Shown piece by piece: positions 39,467 to 48,861 of a stretch of 64,000 bases of DNA. Where the stretch lies: contig CAJUMF010000006.1 in NCBI GenBank assembly GCA_910586965.1, positions 1 to 64,000 on the forward strand. The letters are read 5' to 3'. The notes beneath the pieces were generated by a model. The model was not told where the DNA came from. It saw only the letters and a program-made list of their open reading frames with translations, and ran no database searches. Origin of the DNA: an uncultured Dorea sp. (GTDB taxonomy: Bacteria > Bacillota > Clostridia > Lachnospirales > Lachnospiraceae). Position 1 is the first letter of the stretch. Every line of letters starts with the position of its first letter. Both the position numbers and the translations under genes were made by a program.

Positions 39467-41284
39467 GTGGCAGAGATAAATCAAAGCAAAATCCGTAATT
39501 TTTGTATTATTGCTCATATTGATCATGGCAAGTCTACCCTTGCAGACCGTATTATCGAGATGACGGGCCTTCTTACCAGCAGGGAGATGCAGTCTCAGGT
39601 GTTAGATAATATGGAGCTTGAAAGAGAGCGCGGGATTACGATCAAAGCACAGACGGTGCGGATTGTCTATAAAGCAAAGGACGGCGAAGAGTATATTTTC
39701 AATCTCATTGATACACCGGGACATGTGGACTTTAATTATGAAGTGTCCAGAAGCCTTGCAGCATGTGATGGGGCGATCCTTGTGGTTGATGCGGCCCAGG
39801 GCGTGGAGGCCCAGACATTAGCGAATGTGTATCTGGCTCTTGACCATGACTTAGATGTCATGCCGGTGATCAATAAAGTAGATCTTCCGAGTGCGGAACC
39901 GGACCGTGTTATTGAGGAGATTGAAGATATCATCGGGATTGAGGCGCAGGATGCGCCGCGCATCTCCGCAAAGACCGGGCTTAATGTGGAGGAAGTGCTA
40001 GAACAGATCATTGAGAAGATTCCGGCGCCAACGGGGGATATAAAAGCGCCCCTTCAGGCCCTCATTTTTGACTCGGTGTATGATTCTTACAAAGGTGTGA
40101 TCGTGTTCTGCCGGATTAAGGAAGGATCTATACGCAAAGGGACGCCTGTACTTATGATGGCGACTGGGGCGAAGGCAGAAGTGGTGGAAGTCGGATATTT
40201 TGGTGCCGGGCAGTTTATCCCCTGTGAAGAGTTAAGTGCAGGCATGGTGGGTTATATCACAGCAAGCATTAAGAATGTAAAGGATACCCGAGTGGGTGAT
40301 ACGATCACTAATGCACAGGCGCCTTGCAAAGAGCCGCTGCCGGGGTATAAAAGAGTGAATCCAATGGTTTACTGTGGGATGTATCCGGCGGACGGAGCAA
40401 AATACCCGGATCTTCGGGATGCTCTTGAAAAGCTGCAGCTTAATGATGCCTCCCTTCAGTTTGAGCCGGAGACTTCTGTTGCGTTAGGTTTTGGATATCG
40501 CTGCGGTTTCCTGGGGCTTTTGCACTTGGAGATCATCCAGGAGCGGTTGGAGAGAGAGTATAATCTGGATCTGGTGACGACGGCTCCGGGCGTTGTGTAC
40601 AAAGTATACAAGACTAACGGGGAAGTAATTGAGCTTACGAACCCTTCGAATCTTCCGGACCCGTCTGAAATAGAGTATATGGAAGAACCGATTGTCAAAG
40701 CGGAGATCATGGTCACGTCAGAGTACATCGGGGCGATCATGGATCTGTGCCAGGAGCGGCGGGGAATCTATGAAGGCATGGAGTACATGGAGGAAACCCG
40801 TGCAGTTCTCCGGTATCGTCTGCCCCTTAACGAGATCATCTATGATTTCTTTGATGCGCTGAAGTCTCGTTCCAGAGGGTATGCTTCTTTTGATTACGAG
40901 CTGGATGGCTATATGCAGTCAGAGCTTGTAAAGTTAGATATATTGATCAACAAGGAAGAAGTAGATGCACTTTCCTTTATTGTACATGCTGAGACGGCTT
41001 ATGAGCGGGGCAGGAGAATGTGTGAGAAGCTTAAGGAAGAGATACCGAGGCATTTGTTTGAGATTCCGATCCAGGCAGCGATTGGCAGCAAGATCATTGC
41101 AAGAGAGACTGTCCGGGCTATGAGAAAGGATGTACTTGCCAAGTGCTACGGCGGTGATATCACCCGTAAGAAAAAGCTTTTGGAGAAACAGAAAGAAGGA
41201 AAGAAGCGTATGCGGCAGGTGGGCAATGTAGAGATTCCGCAGAAAGCATTTATGAGTGTATTGAAGCTGGATGATAAAAAGTGA
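39467..41284 (+). CDS. lepA: elongation factor 4 (LepA)
   Basis: A 605-residue GTPase that acts on stalled or mis-translocated ribosomes. The G motifs AHIDHGKSTLADRI, DTPGHVDF and NKVDLPSA are complete. The LepA-specific C-terminal end is present (KKKLLEKQKEGKKRMRQVG). The start is GTG with GGAAGGA upstream. Its stop overlaps the ATG of hemW (TGATG), a pairing common in Firmicutes. Confidence 0.97.
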   Translation: MAEINQSKIRNFCIIAHIDHGKSTLADRIIEMTGLLTSREMQSQVLDNMELERERGITIKAQTVRIVYKAKDGEEYIFNLIDTPGHVDFNYEVSRSLAACDGAILVVDAAQGVEAQTLANVYLALDHDLDVMPVINKVDLPSAEPDRVIEEIEDIIGIEAQDAPRISAKTGLNVEEVLEQIIEKIPAPTGDIKAPLQALIFDSVYDSYKGVIVFCRIKEGSIRKGTPVLMMATGAKAEVVEVGYFGAGQFIPCEELSAGMVGYITASIKNVKDTRVGDTITNAQAPCKEPLPGYKRVNPMVYCGMYPADGAKYPDLRDALEKLQLNDASLQFEPETSVALGFGYRCGFLGLLHLEIIQERLEREYNLDLVTTAPGVVYKVYKTNGEVIELTNPSNLPDPSEIEYMEEPIVKAEIMVTSEYIGAIMDLCQERRGIYEGMEYMEETRAVLRYRLPLNEIIYDFFDALKSRSRGYASFDYELDGYMQSELVKLDILINKEEVDALSFIVHAETAYERGRRMCEKLKEEIPRHLFEIPIQAAIGSKIIARETVRAMRKDVLAKCYGGDITRKKKLLEKQKEGKKRMRQVGNVEIPQKAFMSVLKLDDKK

Positions 41285-42390
41285 TGAAGCCATTGGAAAT
41301 CTATGTGCATATACCGTTTTGTGTGAGAAAATGTAATTACTGTGATTTCCTGTCTGCTCCGGCATCGAAAAAGGAGAGACAGGAATATATAGAGAGCCTT
41401 TGCGGGGAGATCCGTTCTTACGGGGAAACTGCAAGGGCTTATCGTGTTGTCAGTATTTTTATCGGCGGAGGGACACCTTCGATATTGGAAGGCGAGCAGA
41501 TGACGGCTGTTTTTGAGGCTATACGAGATACTTTTTTTATTGAAGAGAGCGCAGAGATCACGGTAGAAGTGAATCCAGGGACAGTGTCGAAAGAAAAGCT
41601 TAAAGCATATCGGCTGGCCGGGATCAACCGTTTAAGCATTGGGCTGCAGTCTGCGGATAATGGGGAACTCAAGATTCTTGGCAGGATCCATACTTTTGAA
41701 GATTTTCTTGAGACCTATCGGCTGGCGCGGTCTGCCGGCTTTGGAAATATCAATGTGGACTTGATCTCGGCTATTCCGGGGCAGTCGGCAGAAAGTTTTG
41801 AGAAGACTCTTCGGAAAACAGCAGAGCTTTCGCCGGAACATATCTCAGCCTACAGTCTGATTATCGAGGAAGGAACACCGTTTTATGAGATATATGGAAG
41901 AAAGACAGATGAGACAGATTGTGAGTACCCGCCTCTTCCGGATGAGATTCGTGAACGTCAGATGTATTACGATACGAAGAGGATCTTGAAAGAATACGGT
42001 TATCATCGGTATGAGATCTCCAACTACGCAAAGCCGGGATATGAGTGCCGTCATAATCTCGGATATTGGGATCGTGCGGAATATTTAGGATTCGGAGCCG
42101 GCGCGGCCTCCTTTTTGGATCACAGGCGGTGGACGTGGGGCGAAGAGCCGGAAATGTTGAGCCGAGAGGATGAGATGGAAGAATATATGTTTTTAGGGCT
42201 TCGAAAAATGGAGGGTGTGTCGAAGTCAGGATTTGAGAAGCAGTTTGGGACAGAGATTGAAAATGTATATAAAAAAGTGCTTGCGGATATGGAGGGCAAG
42301 CAGCTTTTAGAGCGGAAGGGAGATTTCATCCGGCTGACGGAGCGGGGGATAGATGTCAGCAACTATGTGATGAGTGAGTTCCTTCTATAA
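41284..42390 (+). CDS. hemW: radical SAM heme chaperone HemW
   Basis: A 368-residue radical-SAM protein of the HemW family, formerly called oxygen-independent coproporphyrinogen III oxidase-like. HemW binds heme and hands it to target proteins. The cluster motif HIPFCVRKCNYCDF lies at residues 9-22, followed by GGGTPS and LISAIPGQ; a winged-helix-like C-terminus ends the protein. The start at 41284 overlaps the lepA stop; a GTG three bases earlier is an alternative. Confidence 0.93.
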   Translation: MKPLEIYVHIPFCVRKCNYCDFLSAPASKKERQEYIESLCGEIRSYGETARAYRVVSIFIGGGTPSILEGEQMTAVFEAIRDTFFIEESAEITVEVNPGTVSKEKLKAYRLAGINRLSIGLQSADNGELKILGRIHTFEDFLETYRLARSAGFGNINVDLISAIPGQSAESFEKTLRKTAELSPEHISAYSLIIEEGTPFYEIYGRKTDETDCEYPPLPDEIRERQMYYDTKRILKEYGYHRYEISNYAKPGYECRHNLGYWDRAEYLGFGAGAASFLDHRRWTWGEEPEMLSREDEMEEYMFLGLRKMEGVSKSGFEKQFGTEIENVYKKVLADMEGKQLLERKGDFIRLTERGIDVSNYVMSEFLL

Positions 42391-42412
42391 AAAATATATT
42401 GGCAGAGACGTT

Positions 42413-42928
42413 TTAACGCAGCAAGTTTTTCATCACGGTTTCATAGATATCCTGGTTTCTTACAGACCAGTTGTTTGCGATGGTAGAGGCTTCTGCTTTT
42501 GTAGGGACAGTGACGGTCAGATCAATAAGCGGCAGTCCTTGCTCTATAATCTGGCAGCGGACATTATATTCGTTGGCTGAGTTCAGGTAATAGTCTGACC
42601 TGACAGAGATTTCATTTTTTAATTCATATTTTTTGTTTTTTAAAAATGTCTGAATATCTTTCCGAATGTCCGGTGAGACATCATTTCTGAAAAGCCGGAT
42701 GGTTTTTTCGCCTTCATCAGTTATGTAATAAAGAGTGCGGTTGTGTGTGGAATCCCGGCGAATGAGACCGTCTTCTGTAAGTTCTCCCACTGCCTGCTGC
42801 AATTTGAAATAATCCGTATACCCCTGCTCTAATATAAATTCGGAGATTTGAGAATTGGTGAGGGGGAAATCTATACAGTCTAACATATAGAGAACAATTA
42901 GTTTATATAGTTTGAATACAGTTGTCAT
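42413..42928 (-). CDS. DUF4364 family protein
   Basis: A 171-residue cytosolic protein with an N-terminal winged-helix part (residues 1-80: NSQISEFILEQGYTDYFKLQQAV, LIRRDSTHNRTLYYITDEG) and a mixed C-terminal part. It matches DUF4364, common in Clostridia and of unknown function; a PadR/MarR-like regulator is possible. Its start lies 26 bases inside the upstream radical-SAM gene, so the two are co-translated. Confidence 0.85.
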   Translation of the reverse strand: MTTVFKLYKLIVLYMLDCIDFPLTNSQISEFILEQGYTDYFKLQQAVGELTEDGLIRRDSTHNRTLYYITDEGEKTIRLFRNDVSPDIRKDIQTFLKNKKYELKNEISVRSDYYLNSANEYNVRCQIIEQGLPLIDLTVTVPTKAEASTIANNWSVRNQDIYETVMKNLLR

Positions 42929-43862
42929 TATGAAACTCCTTTCCCTGCCAGATATTATGTTGTTTTAAATGTGCCTGGATCTGGTTCAGTACGTGCCGTT
43001 TGTCAGCGCTCCATGCAGGAGCCAGCAAGAGAGATTTGGGCCCGTCTCCGGTTAAGCGGTGTATAACGATGTCAGGTCTTAAGCTTGCGATACACCGTCC
43101 GGTGATTTCGATGTATTCTTCCATAGAAAGAACATGGAAAGGATGGTGTTCGTAATAAGCTGCCAGGTCTGTTCCTCTTAATATGTGGAGAAGTTGAAGC
43201 TTTATTCCCTGGATATCCAGTCCATTCAGATAATGGATGGTGGCGAGCATGTGGCTTTCGTTCTCCGCGGGAAGCCCTGTGATCACATGAACGATGGTTT
43301 CAATGCCCCGTTTTCTGAGAGCTGAGACAGCTTCTTCAAATACGGGAAGTTCATATCCTCTCCGGATAAATCTCGCAGTGTGCGCATGGATACTTTGAAG
43401 TCCAAGTTCTATCCAGACAGGCTTTATACCGTTTAGTTCTTCCAGGAGATTAAGTACGCTGTCATCAATACAATCAGGTCTTGTGGCGATAGAAAGTATA
43501 CAGATGTCCGGGTGGCTGATGGCTTCGGTAAAAATTCTTTTTAACTTTTCATAAGGGGCATAGGTGTTCGTATATGCCTGAAAATAAGCAATATAGGATG
43601 AGCCGGTAGTTTTCTTTGCAACAAGTGACTTGGCAGCTTCAATCTGCTCCCGGATGGACAGAGAGGGATTCGCGGCAAAATCGCCGGAGCCTCCTTCGCT
43701 GCAAAAGATACATCCGCGGTTTCCTAAGGTGCCGTCACGGTTTGGACATGTCATGCCGCCATTTAAAGATAACTTGTAGATTTTTTGACCAAATCTGTTT
43801 TTTAAGTGATGATCAAGGGAGTGATACCTTTTTTCACCCCAGTATACCGCTTCAGTGTCCAT
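42903..43862 (-). CDS. TIGR01212-family radical SAM protein (YhcC-like)
   Basis: A 319-residue radical-SAM enzyme. The cluster motif is CPNRDGTLGNRGCIFC (about residues 39-54), a spacing typical of the YhcC/Elp3-related TIGR01212 group. SLNGGMTCPNRDG and GLQSIHAHTARFIRRGY are further marks. The substrate is unknown; a role in tRNA or other RNA modification is suspected for relatives. GGAGGAGAT precedes the ATG. It has its own promoter and leads the DUF4364 gene. Confidence 0.9.
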   Translation of the reverse strand: MDTEAVYWGEKRYHSLDHHLKNRFGQKIYKLSLNGGMTCPNRDGTLGNRGCIFCSEGGSGDFAANPSLSIREQIEAAKSLVAKKTTGSSYIAYFQAYTNTYAPYEKLKRIFTEAISHPDICILSIATRPDCIDDSVLNLLEELNGIKPVWIELGLQSIHAHTARFIRRGYELPVFEEAVSALRKRGIETIVHVITGLPAENESHMLATIHYLNGLDIQGIKLQLLHILRGTDLAAYYEHHPFHVLSMEEYIEITGRCIASLRPDIVIHRLTGDGPKSLLLAPAWSADKRHVLNQIQAHLKQHNIWQGKEFHNDNCIQTI

Positions 43863-43888
43863 GATCTCCTCCAGCTTTTGTTGATATC

Positions 43889-43917
43889 ATCATATCATTC
43901 AGAGGCGGGTAAATCAA
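43889..43917 (-). promoter_or_regulatory. promoter of the radical SAM / DUF4364 unit
   Basis: On the minus strand TTGATT (43912-43917) and TATGAT (43889-43894) are separated by 17 bases, 27 bases before the start codon. Confidence 0.6.
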
Positions 43918-43930
43918 CTGTAATTATCCT

Positions 43931-43959
43931 TTGAAGATTTGCAGTATTAGTGGTAGAAT
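43931..43959 (+). promoter_or_regulatory. malic enzyme promoter
   Basis: TTGAAG (43931-43936) and TAGAAT (43954-43959) are 17 bases apart, 35 bases before the malic-enzyme ATG. It is arranged back to back with the minus-strand promoter at 43889-43917. Confidence 0.6.
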
Positions 43960-43994
43960 AAAGACAGAACGGAATATTTAGGAGGTATTTTAAT

Positions 43995-45176
43995 ATGGAT
44001 TATGCAAAAGAATCCCTGAGGCTCCATCGTGAATGGAAAGGGAAGATAGAAGTGATCGCGACAGTACCGGTAGAGACAAGGGATGATTTGTCTTTAGCCT
44101 ATACACCAGGAGTTGCAAAGCCGTGCCTGGAGATACAGAAGGATACAGAGAAGAGCTATGACCTGACCAGGCGGCATAATATGTGCCTTGTAGTGACAGA
44201 CGGTTCGGCAGTGCTGGGACTTGGGGATATCGGACCGGAGGCAGGTATGCCCGTGATGGAGGGGAAATGTGTGCTTTTTAAGGCATTTGGTGATGTAGAC
44301 GCGTTTCCGCTCTGTATCAAGAGTAAAGATGTAGATGAGATTGTTAATACAATATATATGATTTCCGGTTCTTTTGCGGGAGTGAATCTGGAAGATATCT
44401 CTGCGCCGAGGTGTTTTGAGATAGAGAGGAAGCTGAAAGAGAAATGTGATATCCCAATATTTCATGACGACCAGCATGGGACGGCGATCATCACACTTGC
44501 AGGACTTACCAATGCTTTGAAGGTTGTCGGAAAGAAAAAAGAGGAGATCAAAGTAGTCATGAATGGGGCGGGGGCTGCGGCGATATCTATTGCAAAGCTT
44601 TTGCTGACGGCGGGTGTGAAGGACATTACGCTGTGTGACCGAAACGGCGCCATTTATAAAGGACGTGAAAAAGGCATGAATCCGGTGAAAGAGGAGATGG
44701 CAGAGATTACAAATCTTCAGAAAAAAGAGGGCAGTCTGGCAGATATGTTAGTTGGTGCGGATGTATTTATCGGTGTTTCTGCGCCGGGTGTAGTGACGAC
44801 AAATATGGTGAAGATGATGGCGGAAGATGCCATAGTGTTTGCATGTGCGAACCCGACACCCGAGATTTTCCCGGATGAGGCGAAAGCGGGCGGGGCAAAG
44901 GTTGTGGCGACCGGCCGGAGTGATTTCCCGAATCAGGTCAATAACGTACTTGCGTTTCCAGGGATTTTCCGGGGAGCATTTGATGTGCGGGCCAGGGATA
45001 TCAACGTGGAGATGAAACTTGCTGCGGCCGGTGCGCTTGCAGGATTCATCCCGGAGGAGGAATTGTCGGCAGATCATATTATTCCGGAAGCTTTTGCTGA
45101 GGGAGTGGGACAAGCTGTTGCCAAAGCTGTCGCAGAGGCAGCGATCAGAACCGGAGTAGCACGGATCAAACCGTAG
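43995..45176 (+). CDS. malic enzyme (NAD(P)-dependent)
   Basis: A 393-residue short-form malic enzyme that converts malate to pyruvate and CO2. It shows SLAYTPGVAKPC (about residues 34-45), GLGDIGPEAGMPVMEGK, the metal-site FHDDQHGTA (about 155-163) and the nucleotide-binding GAGAAAISIAKLL. TAGGAGG precedes the ATG. It is transcribed alone. NAD or NADP preference cannot be read with confidence. Confidence 0.95.
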   Translation: MDYAKESLRLHREWKGKIEVIATVPVETRDDLSLAYTPGVAKPCLEIQKDTEKSYDLTRRHNMCLVVTDGSAVLGLGDIGPEAGMPVMEGKCVLFKAFGDVDAFPLCIKSKDVDEIVNTIYMISGSFAGVNLEDISAPRCFEIERKLKEKCDIPIFHDDQHGTAIITLAGLTNALKVVGKKKEEIKVVMNGAGAAAISIAKLLLTAGVKDITLCDRNGAIYKGREKGMNPVKEEMAEITNLQKKEGSLADMLVGADVFIGVSAPGVVTTNMVKMMAEDAIVFACANPTPEIFPDEAKAGGAKVVATGRSDFPNQVNNVLAFPGIFRGAFDVRARDINVEMKLAAAGALAGFIPEEELSADHIIPEAFAEGVGQAVAKAVAEAAIRTGVARIKP

Positions 45177-45214
45177 AGATGTAATATTTAGCCGGAATAA
45201 TTCTTTAAAAAGAC

Positions 45215-45243
45215 TTTCCATTATAGAAATGTTGTAGTATAAT
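45215..45243 (+). promoter_or_regulatory. rho promoter and leader
   Basis: TTTCCA (45215-45220) and TATAAT (45238-45243) are 17 bases apart. The roughly 75-base leader before rho contains a short hairpin GGTC-GGTTCA-GACC near 45269-45282. Rho often controls its own leader, but nothing here proves it. Confidence 0.5.
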
Positions 45244-45325
45244 CATAACGTTACAATATTTCAGGAAGGTCGGTTCAGACCGCATATCCCATGACAGCAG
45301 GATGAATTGAGAAAGGATTATATAT

Positions 45326-46666
45326 ATGATGAAAGAAAAATATGAATCTCTGCCGCTTGCTACTTTAAAGGAATTGGCAAAGGCAAGAGGATTAAAAGGG
45401 GTTTCCGTGATCAAGAAAGCAGAGCTGATAGAGCTTATGCTTAAGGAAGACGAGAAAGACAAAAAAGAAAAGCAGGAAGCCGTAAAGGAAATGTCTGCCA
45501 ATACCGGAGATAAAGAAATACACGATATTGACAGACTGGACAGCGGAGTGAAGGCACAGGGGATTCTGGAGGTCATGCCGGATGGATATGGATTTATCAG
45601 AAGTGCCAATTATCTTCCGGGAGAGAATGATGTCTATGTATCTCCGTCTCAGATTCGTAAGTTTAATCTGAAGACAGGGGATATACTGGAAGGCAACACG
45701 AGAATTAAGACCCAGCAGGAAAAGTTCAGTGCGCTTTTATATCTGACAAAGATTAATGAGATCGATCCGCTAAAGGCAATGCGGAGAATGAACTTTGAAG
45801 ATATGACGCCTATTTTCCCTGATGAGAGATTAAAGCTGGAGTGTGGGAAGACAAGCACTGCCATGCGGATCATGGATCTGATGTCGCCCATTGGAAAAGG
45901 GCAGAGAGGTATGATCGTATCTCCGCCAAAGGCAGGTAAGACAACCCTTTTAAAGCAGGTGGCTTTGTCTGTGCGCCAGAATAATCCGGAAGTACATCTC
46001 CTGATTCTGCTTATTGATGAACGTCCGGAGGAAGTGACAGATATCAAGGAGACTATCGAGGGAGAGAATGTGGAGGTTATCTATTCTACTTTTGATGAGC
46101 TGCCGGAGCATCATAAGAGAGTTTCCGAGATGGTCATTGAGCGCGCGAAGCGCTTAGTAGAGCACAAGAAGGATGTAATGATCATCCTTGACAGTATCAC
46201 AAGGCTTGCAAGGGCATATAACCTTACCGTTCCGCCGTCAGGGCGTACTTTGTCAGGAGGTCTTGACCCGGCAGCGCTGCATATGCCGAAGCGGTTCTTT
46301 GGCGCGGCCAGAAATATGCGTGGGGGCGGAAGCCTTACTATCCTTGCCAGTGCCCTTGTCAATACAGGAAGCAAGATGGATGATGTCATCTATGAGGAGT
46401 TCAAGGGAACCGGTAATATGGAACTTGTCCTTGACCGTAAGCTTTCGGAGAAGCGGATGTTCCCGGCGATCGATATCGCACCGTCAGGCACCAGAAGAGA
46501 AGACTTGCTTCTTTCTCCGCAGGAGCAGGAAGCAGTGGATACGATGCGCCGTGCATTGAACGGGCTTCGGGCGGAAGAGGCGGTTGATAATATTCTTAAT
46601 ATGTTCAGCCGGACGAAAAATAATGTGGAATTAATACAGTTAGTAAAAAAGACAAAATTAATCTAG
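45326..46666 (+). CDS. rho: transcription termination factor Rho
   Basis: A 446-residue hexameric RNA helicase that ends transcription. The Rho_N helical domain (ATLKELAKARGLKGVS) is followed by the RNA-binding cold-shock-like domain (VMPDGYGFIRS, about 80-130). The ATPase core carries Walker A SPPKAGKTTLLKQ (about 194-206) and Walker B MIILDSITRLARAYN. The end VELIQLVKKTKLI is typical. GAAAGGA lies before the start; a second ATG follows directly. rpmE comes next. Confidence 0.97.
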   Translation: MMKEKYESLPLATLKELAKARGLKGVSVIKKAELIELMLKEDEKDKKEKQEAVKEMSANTGDKEIHDIDRLDSGVKAQGILEVMPDGYGFIRSANYLPGENDVYVSPSQIRKFNLKTGDILEGNTRIKTQQEKFSALLYLTKINEIDPLKAMRRMNFEDMTPIFPDERLKLECGKTSTAMRIMDLMSPIGKGQRGMIVSPPKAGKTTLLKQVALSVRQNNPEVHLLILLIDERPEEVTDIKETIEGENVEVIYSTFDELPEHHKRVSEMVIERAKRLVEHKKDVMIILDSITRLARAYNLTVPPSGRTLSGGLDPAALHMPKRFFGAARNMRGGGSLTILASALVNTGSKMDDVIYEEFKGTGNMELVLDRKLSEKRMFPAIDIAPSGTRREDLLLSPQEQEAVDTMRRALNGLRAEEAVDNILNMFSRTKNNVELIQLVKKTKLI

Positions 46667-46761
46667 ACAAGAAAGAGCTTTTATGATACAATATGAAAGC
46701 TGTTTAGAAAAAGAAAGATAACCGCATTATGCGTAAAACAAATAAAGAAGAGGTGAAGATC

Positions 46762-46965
46762 ATGAAAGAAGGAATACATCCAGCATACCATCAGGCAACT
46801 GTAACTTGTAACTGCGGCAATACATTTGTAACCGGTTCTACAAGCGAGGATATCCACGTAGAGATCTGTTCCAAGTGTCATCCGTTCTATACGGGACAGC
46901 AGAAAGCAGCTCAGGCCCGCGGCCGTGTTGATAAGTTCAATAAAAAATACGGAATGGGAAAATAA
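46762..46965 (+). CDS. rpmE: ribosomal protein L31
   Basis: A 67-residue protein of the large ribosomal subunit. It has the zinc-binding form of L31: TCNCGNTF and EICSKCHPFYTG supply four cysteines. The start at 46762 (MKEGIHPAYHQATV) has AGAGGTGA upstream; an in-frame ATG at 46729 would add an unlikely lysine-rich stretch. It lies between rho and yqhQ, as in many Firmicutes, and is followed at once by a terminator. Confidence 0.96.
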   Translation: MKEGIHPAYHQATVTCNCGNTFVTGSTSEDIHVEICSKCHPFYTGQQKAAQARGRVDKFNKKYGMGK

Positions 46966-46978
46966 GCTTACAAGTATC

Positions 46979-47010
46979 GGGTTGAGGTTTTTAAAATCTC
47001 AACCCTTTTT
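46979..47010 (+). terminator. intrinsic terminator after rpmE
   Basis: GGGTTGAG (46979-46986) pairs with CTCAACCC (46998-47005), followed by five T. It lies 14 bases after the rpmE stop. Confidence 0.9.
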
Positions 47011-47025
47011 GTTAAAGGAGAATTT

Positions 47026-47949
47026 ATGAAATCATCAGATATTGGCGGACAGGCGGTCTTAGAGGGTATTATGATGCGGCATGAGGATGTGTATTCTGTT
47101 GCGGTAAGAAAGCCGGACGGGGAGATTTTTGTAAAGAAGGATGAGTACCACAGTGTAGCCCCGTGGAAACCGCTCACGGAGATTCCATTTATCAGGGGAG
47201 TGTTCAAGTTTATAGATTCTATGATACTTGGTATTAAGACATTGACATTCTCAGCAGAATTTTATGAGGAGGAAGAAGCACATAAGGAAAAGAAGGAGGA
47301 AAAGCTGATGATGGCCGGGGCAGTTTTGTTTTCTGTAGTGGCGGCAATTGGCATTTTTATGGTATTGCCTTATTTCCTTTCTTCTTTATTAAAGCCGTTT
47401 GTTCCTTCCTATATTTGGCGCACGATTATCGAGGGATTTATGCGGATCGGCATATTTATTGCCTACGTGCTTTTGATATCCCGGATGGAGGATATCCAGC
47501 GCACATATATGTACCACGGTGCGGAACATAAGTGTATTAACTGTATTGAACATGGACTTGCGCTGACGGTTGACAATGTGCGGATAAGTTCAAGGCAGCA
47601 CAAGCGCTGCGGAACCAGCTTTCTGTTTTTTGTGCTTGCGATCAGTATTATCCTTTTGCTGCTTATACGGGTAGAATCTCCGATTCTCAGAGTGGTAGTG
47701 CGGATTGCACTTCTGCCTGTTATTGCGGGTATTTCATATGAGGCATTAAAGCTGGCAGGCCGAAGTGAGAATCCGGTGGTGAACCTCTTAAGCAAGCCGG
47801 GACTTGCGATACAGAAGCTAACGACCAAAGAGCCGGATGACGATATGATAGAAGTGGCAATTCAGGCAGTGGAGGCAGTGTTTGACTGGAGAGCGTATGA
47901 AGCAGAAAATTTTGGTGTCGCAGGAGATAAAAGGAGTGGGATGCTTTAG
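47026..47949 (+). CDS. DUF1385 membrane protein (YqhQ)
   Basis: A 307-residue membrane protein with the DUF1385 start DIGGQAVLEGIMMRHE and the motif YHGAEHKCINCIEHG near residue 165. Four hydrophobic segments are seen (about 101-122, 132-152, 203-220, 228-245). Function unknown in B. subtilis YqhQ. AAAGGAG precedes the ATG. Its place between rpmE and prmC-prfA is a conserved clostridial order. Confidence 0.93.
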   Translation: MKSSDIGGQAVLEGIMMRHEDVYSVAVRKPDGEIFVKKDEYHSVAPWKPLTEIPFIRGVFKFIDSMILGIKTLTFSAEFYEEEEAHKEKKEEKLMMAGAVLFSVVAAIGIFMVLPYFLSSLLKPFVPSYIWRTIIEGFMRIGIFIAYVLLISRMEDIQRTYMYHGAEHKCINCIEHGLALTVDNVRISSRQHKRCGTSFLFFVLAISIILLLLIRVESPILRVVVRIALLPVIAGISYEALKLAGRSENPVVNLLSKPGLAIQKLTTKEPDDDMIEVAIQAVEAVFDWRAYEAENFGVAGDKRSGML

Positions 47950-47988
47950 CGCTGCAGGAAAGGATAAGAAGGTAAAGAAAGGCAGAAT

Positions 47989-48840
47989 GTGTTGACGATT
48001 CAGGAGATTTATAAGGAAGGCATAAAAAAGCTCGAAGGAGCAGGGATCATAGATGCCGCGCTGGATGCGTGGTATCTGCTCGAACATGTGACGGGGATCA
48101 GTAAGGCTGCTTATTATGGATGCCCGGGGCGGGAGATCTGCGGGGAAGATAAAGAACGTTATTTCTATTATATCGAAGAGCGGAGAAAGAGGATTCCGCT
48201 TCAGCATCTTACCGGGGTGCAGGAGTTCATGGGTCTTCCCTTTCTGGTCAATGCGCATGTCCTTATCCCCAGGCAGGATACGGAGGTTCTGGTGGAGACA
48301 GCGATGAAGCGGATTAGGCCGGGGATGCGGATACTGGATATGTGCACAGGCTCGGGCTGTATATTGTTAAGCCTCCTGAAGCTTTGCAAAGCAGGGCAAG
48401 TCACGGGAATAGGCGCGGACATTTCCGGGGAAGCGCTCGATGTTGCCAGGGAGAATGCCGTAAGGCTTGGCATATCGGCAGAGTTTGTGCAGGGGGATCT
48501 TTTTGAAAGAATAGCATCCGGAACACAGTTTGATCTGATCGTGTCTAATCCGCCCTATATACCGACAGGGGTAATTGACAGTCTTCAGGAGGAGGTAAGG
48601 CTCCACGATCCGCGGATTGCTCTTGATGGTAAGGAGGACGGCCTTTTCTTTTACCGCAGGATCACAGAGGAGAGTACTTCGTATCTGAAAAGAAATGGCT
48701 GGCTTTTACTTGAAATAGGCTGTGAGCAGGCCGTAGCAGTATGCAGATTGATGGAAGCGGCGGGTTATGACAATATAATGGTGAAAAAGGACCTGGCGGG
48801 TCTTGACCGTGTTGTGATGGGCATGTACAATGGAGAATAG
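47989..48840 (+). CDS. prmC: peptide chain release factor N5-glutamine methyltransferase
   Basis: PrmC methylates the glutamine of the GGQ motif in release factors using S-adenosylmethionine. The 283-residue protein has an N-terminal helical domain, the SAM loop LDMCTGSGCILL and the catalytic NPPY in IVSNPPYIPTG. The start is GTG at 47989 or TTG three bases on; AAAGAAAGG lies upstream. Its substrate prfA follows 21 bases later. Confidence 0.96.
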   Translation: MLTIQEIYKEGIKKLEGAGIIDAALDAWYLLEHVTGISKAAYYGCPGREICGEDKERYFYYIEERRKRIPLQHLTGVQEFMGLPFLVNAHVLIPRQDTEVLVETAMKRIRPGMRILDMCTGSGCILLSLLKLCKAGQVTGIGADISGEALDVARENAVRLGISAEFVQGDLFERIASGTQFDLIVSNPPYIPTGVIDSLQEEVRLHDPRIALDGKEDGLFFYRRITEESTSYLKRNGWLLLEIGCEQAVAVCRLMEAAGYDNIMVKKDLAGLDRVVMGMYNGE

Positions 48841-48861
48841 TTGTTATTAGGAGGAAATAAG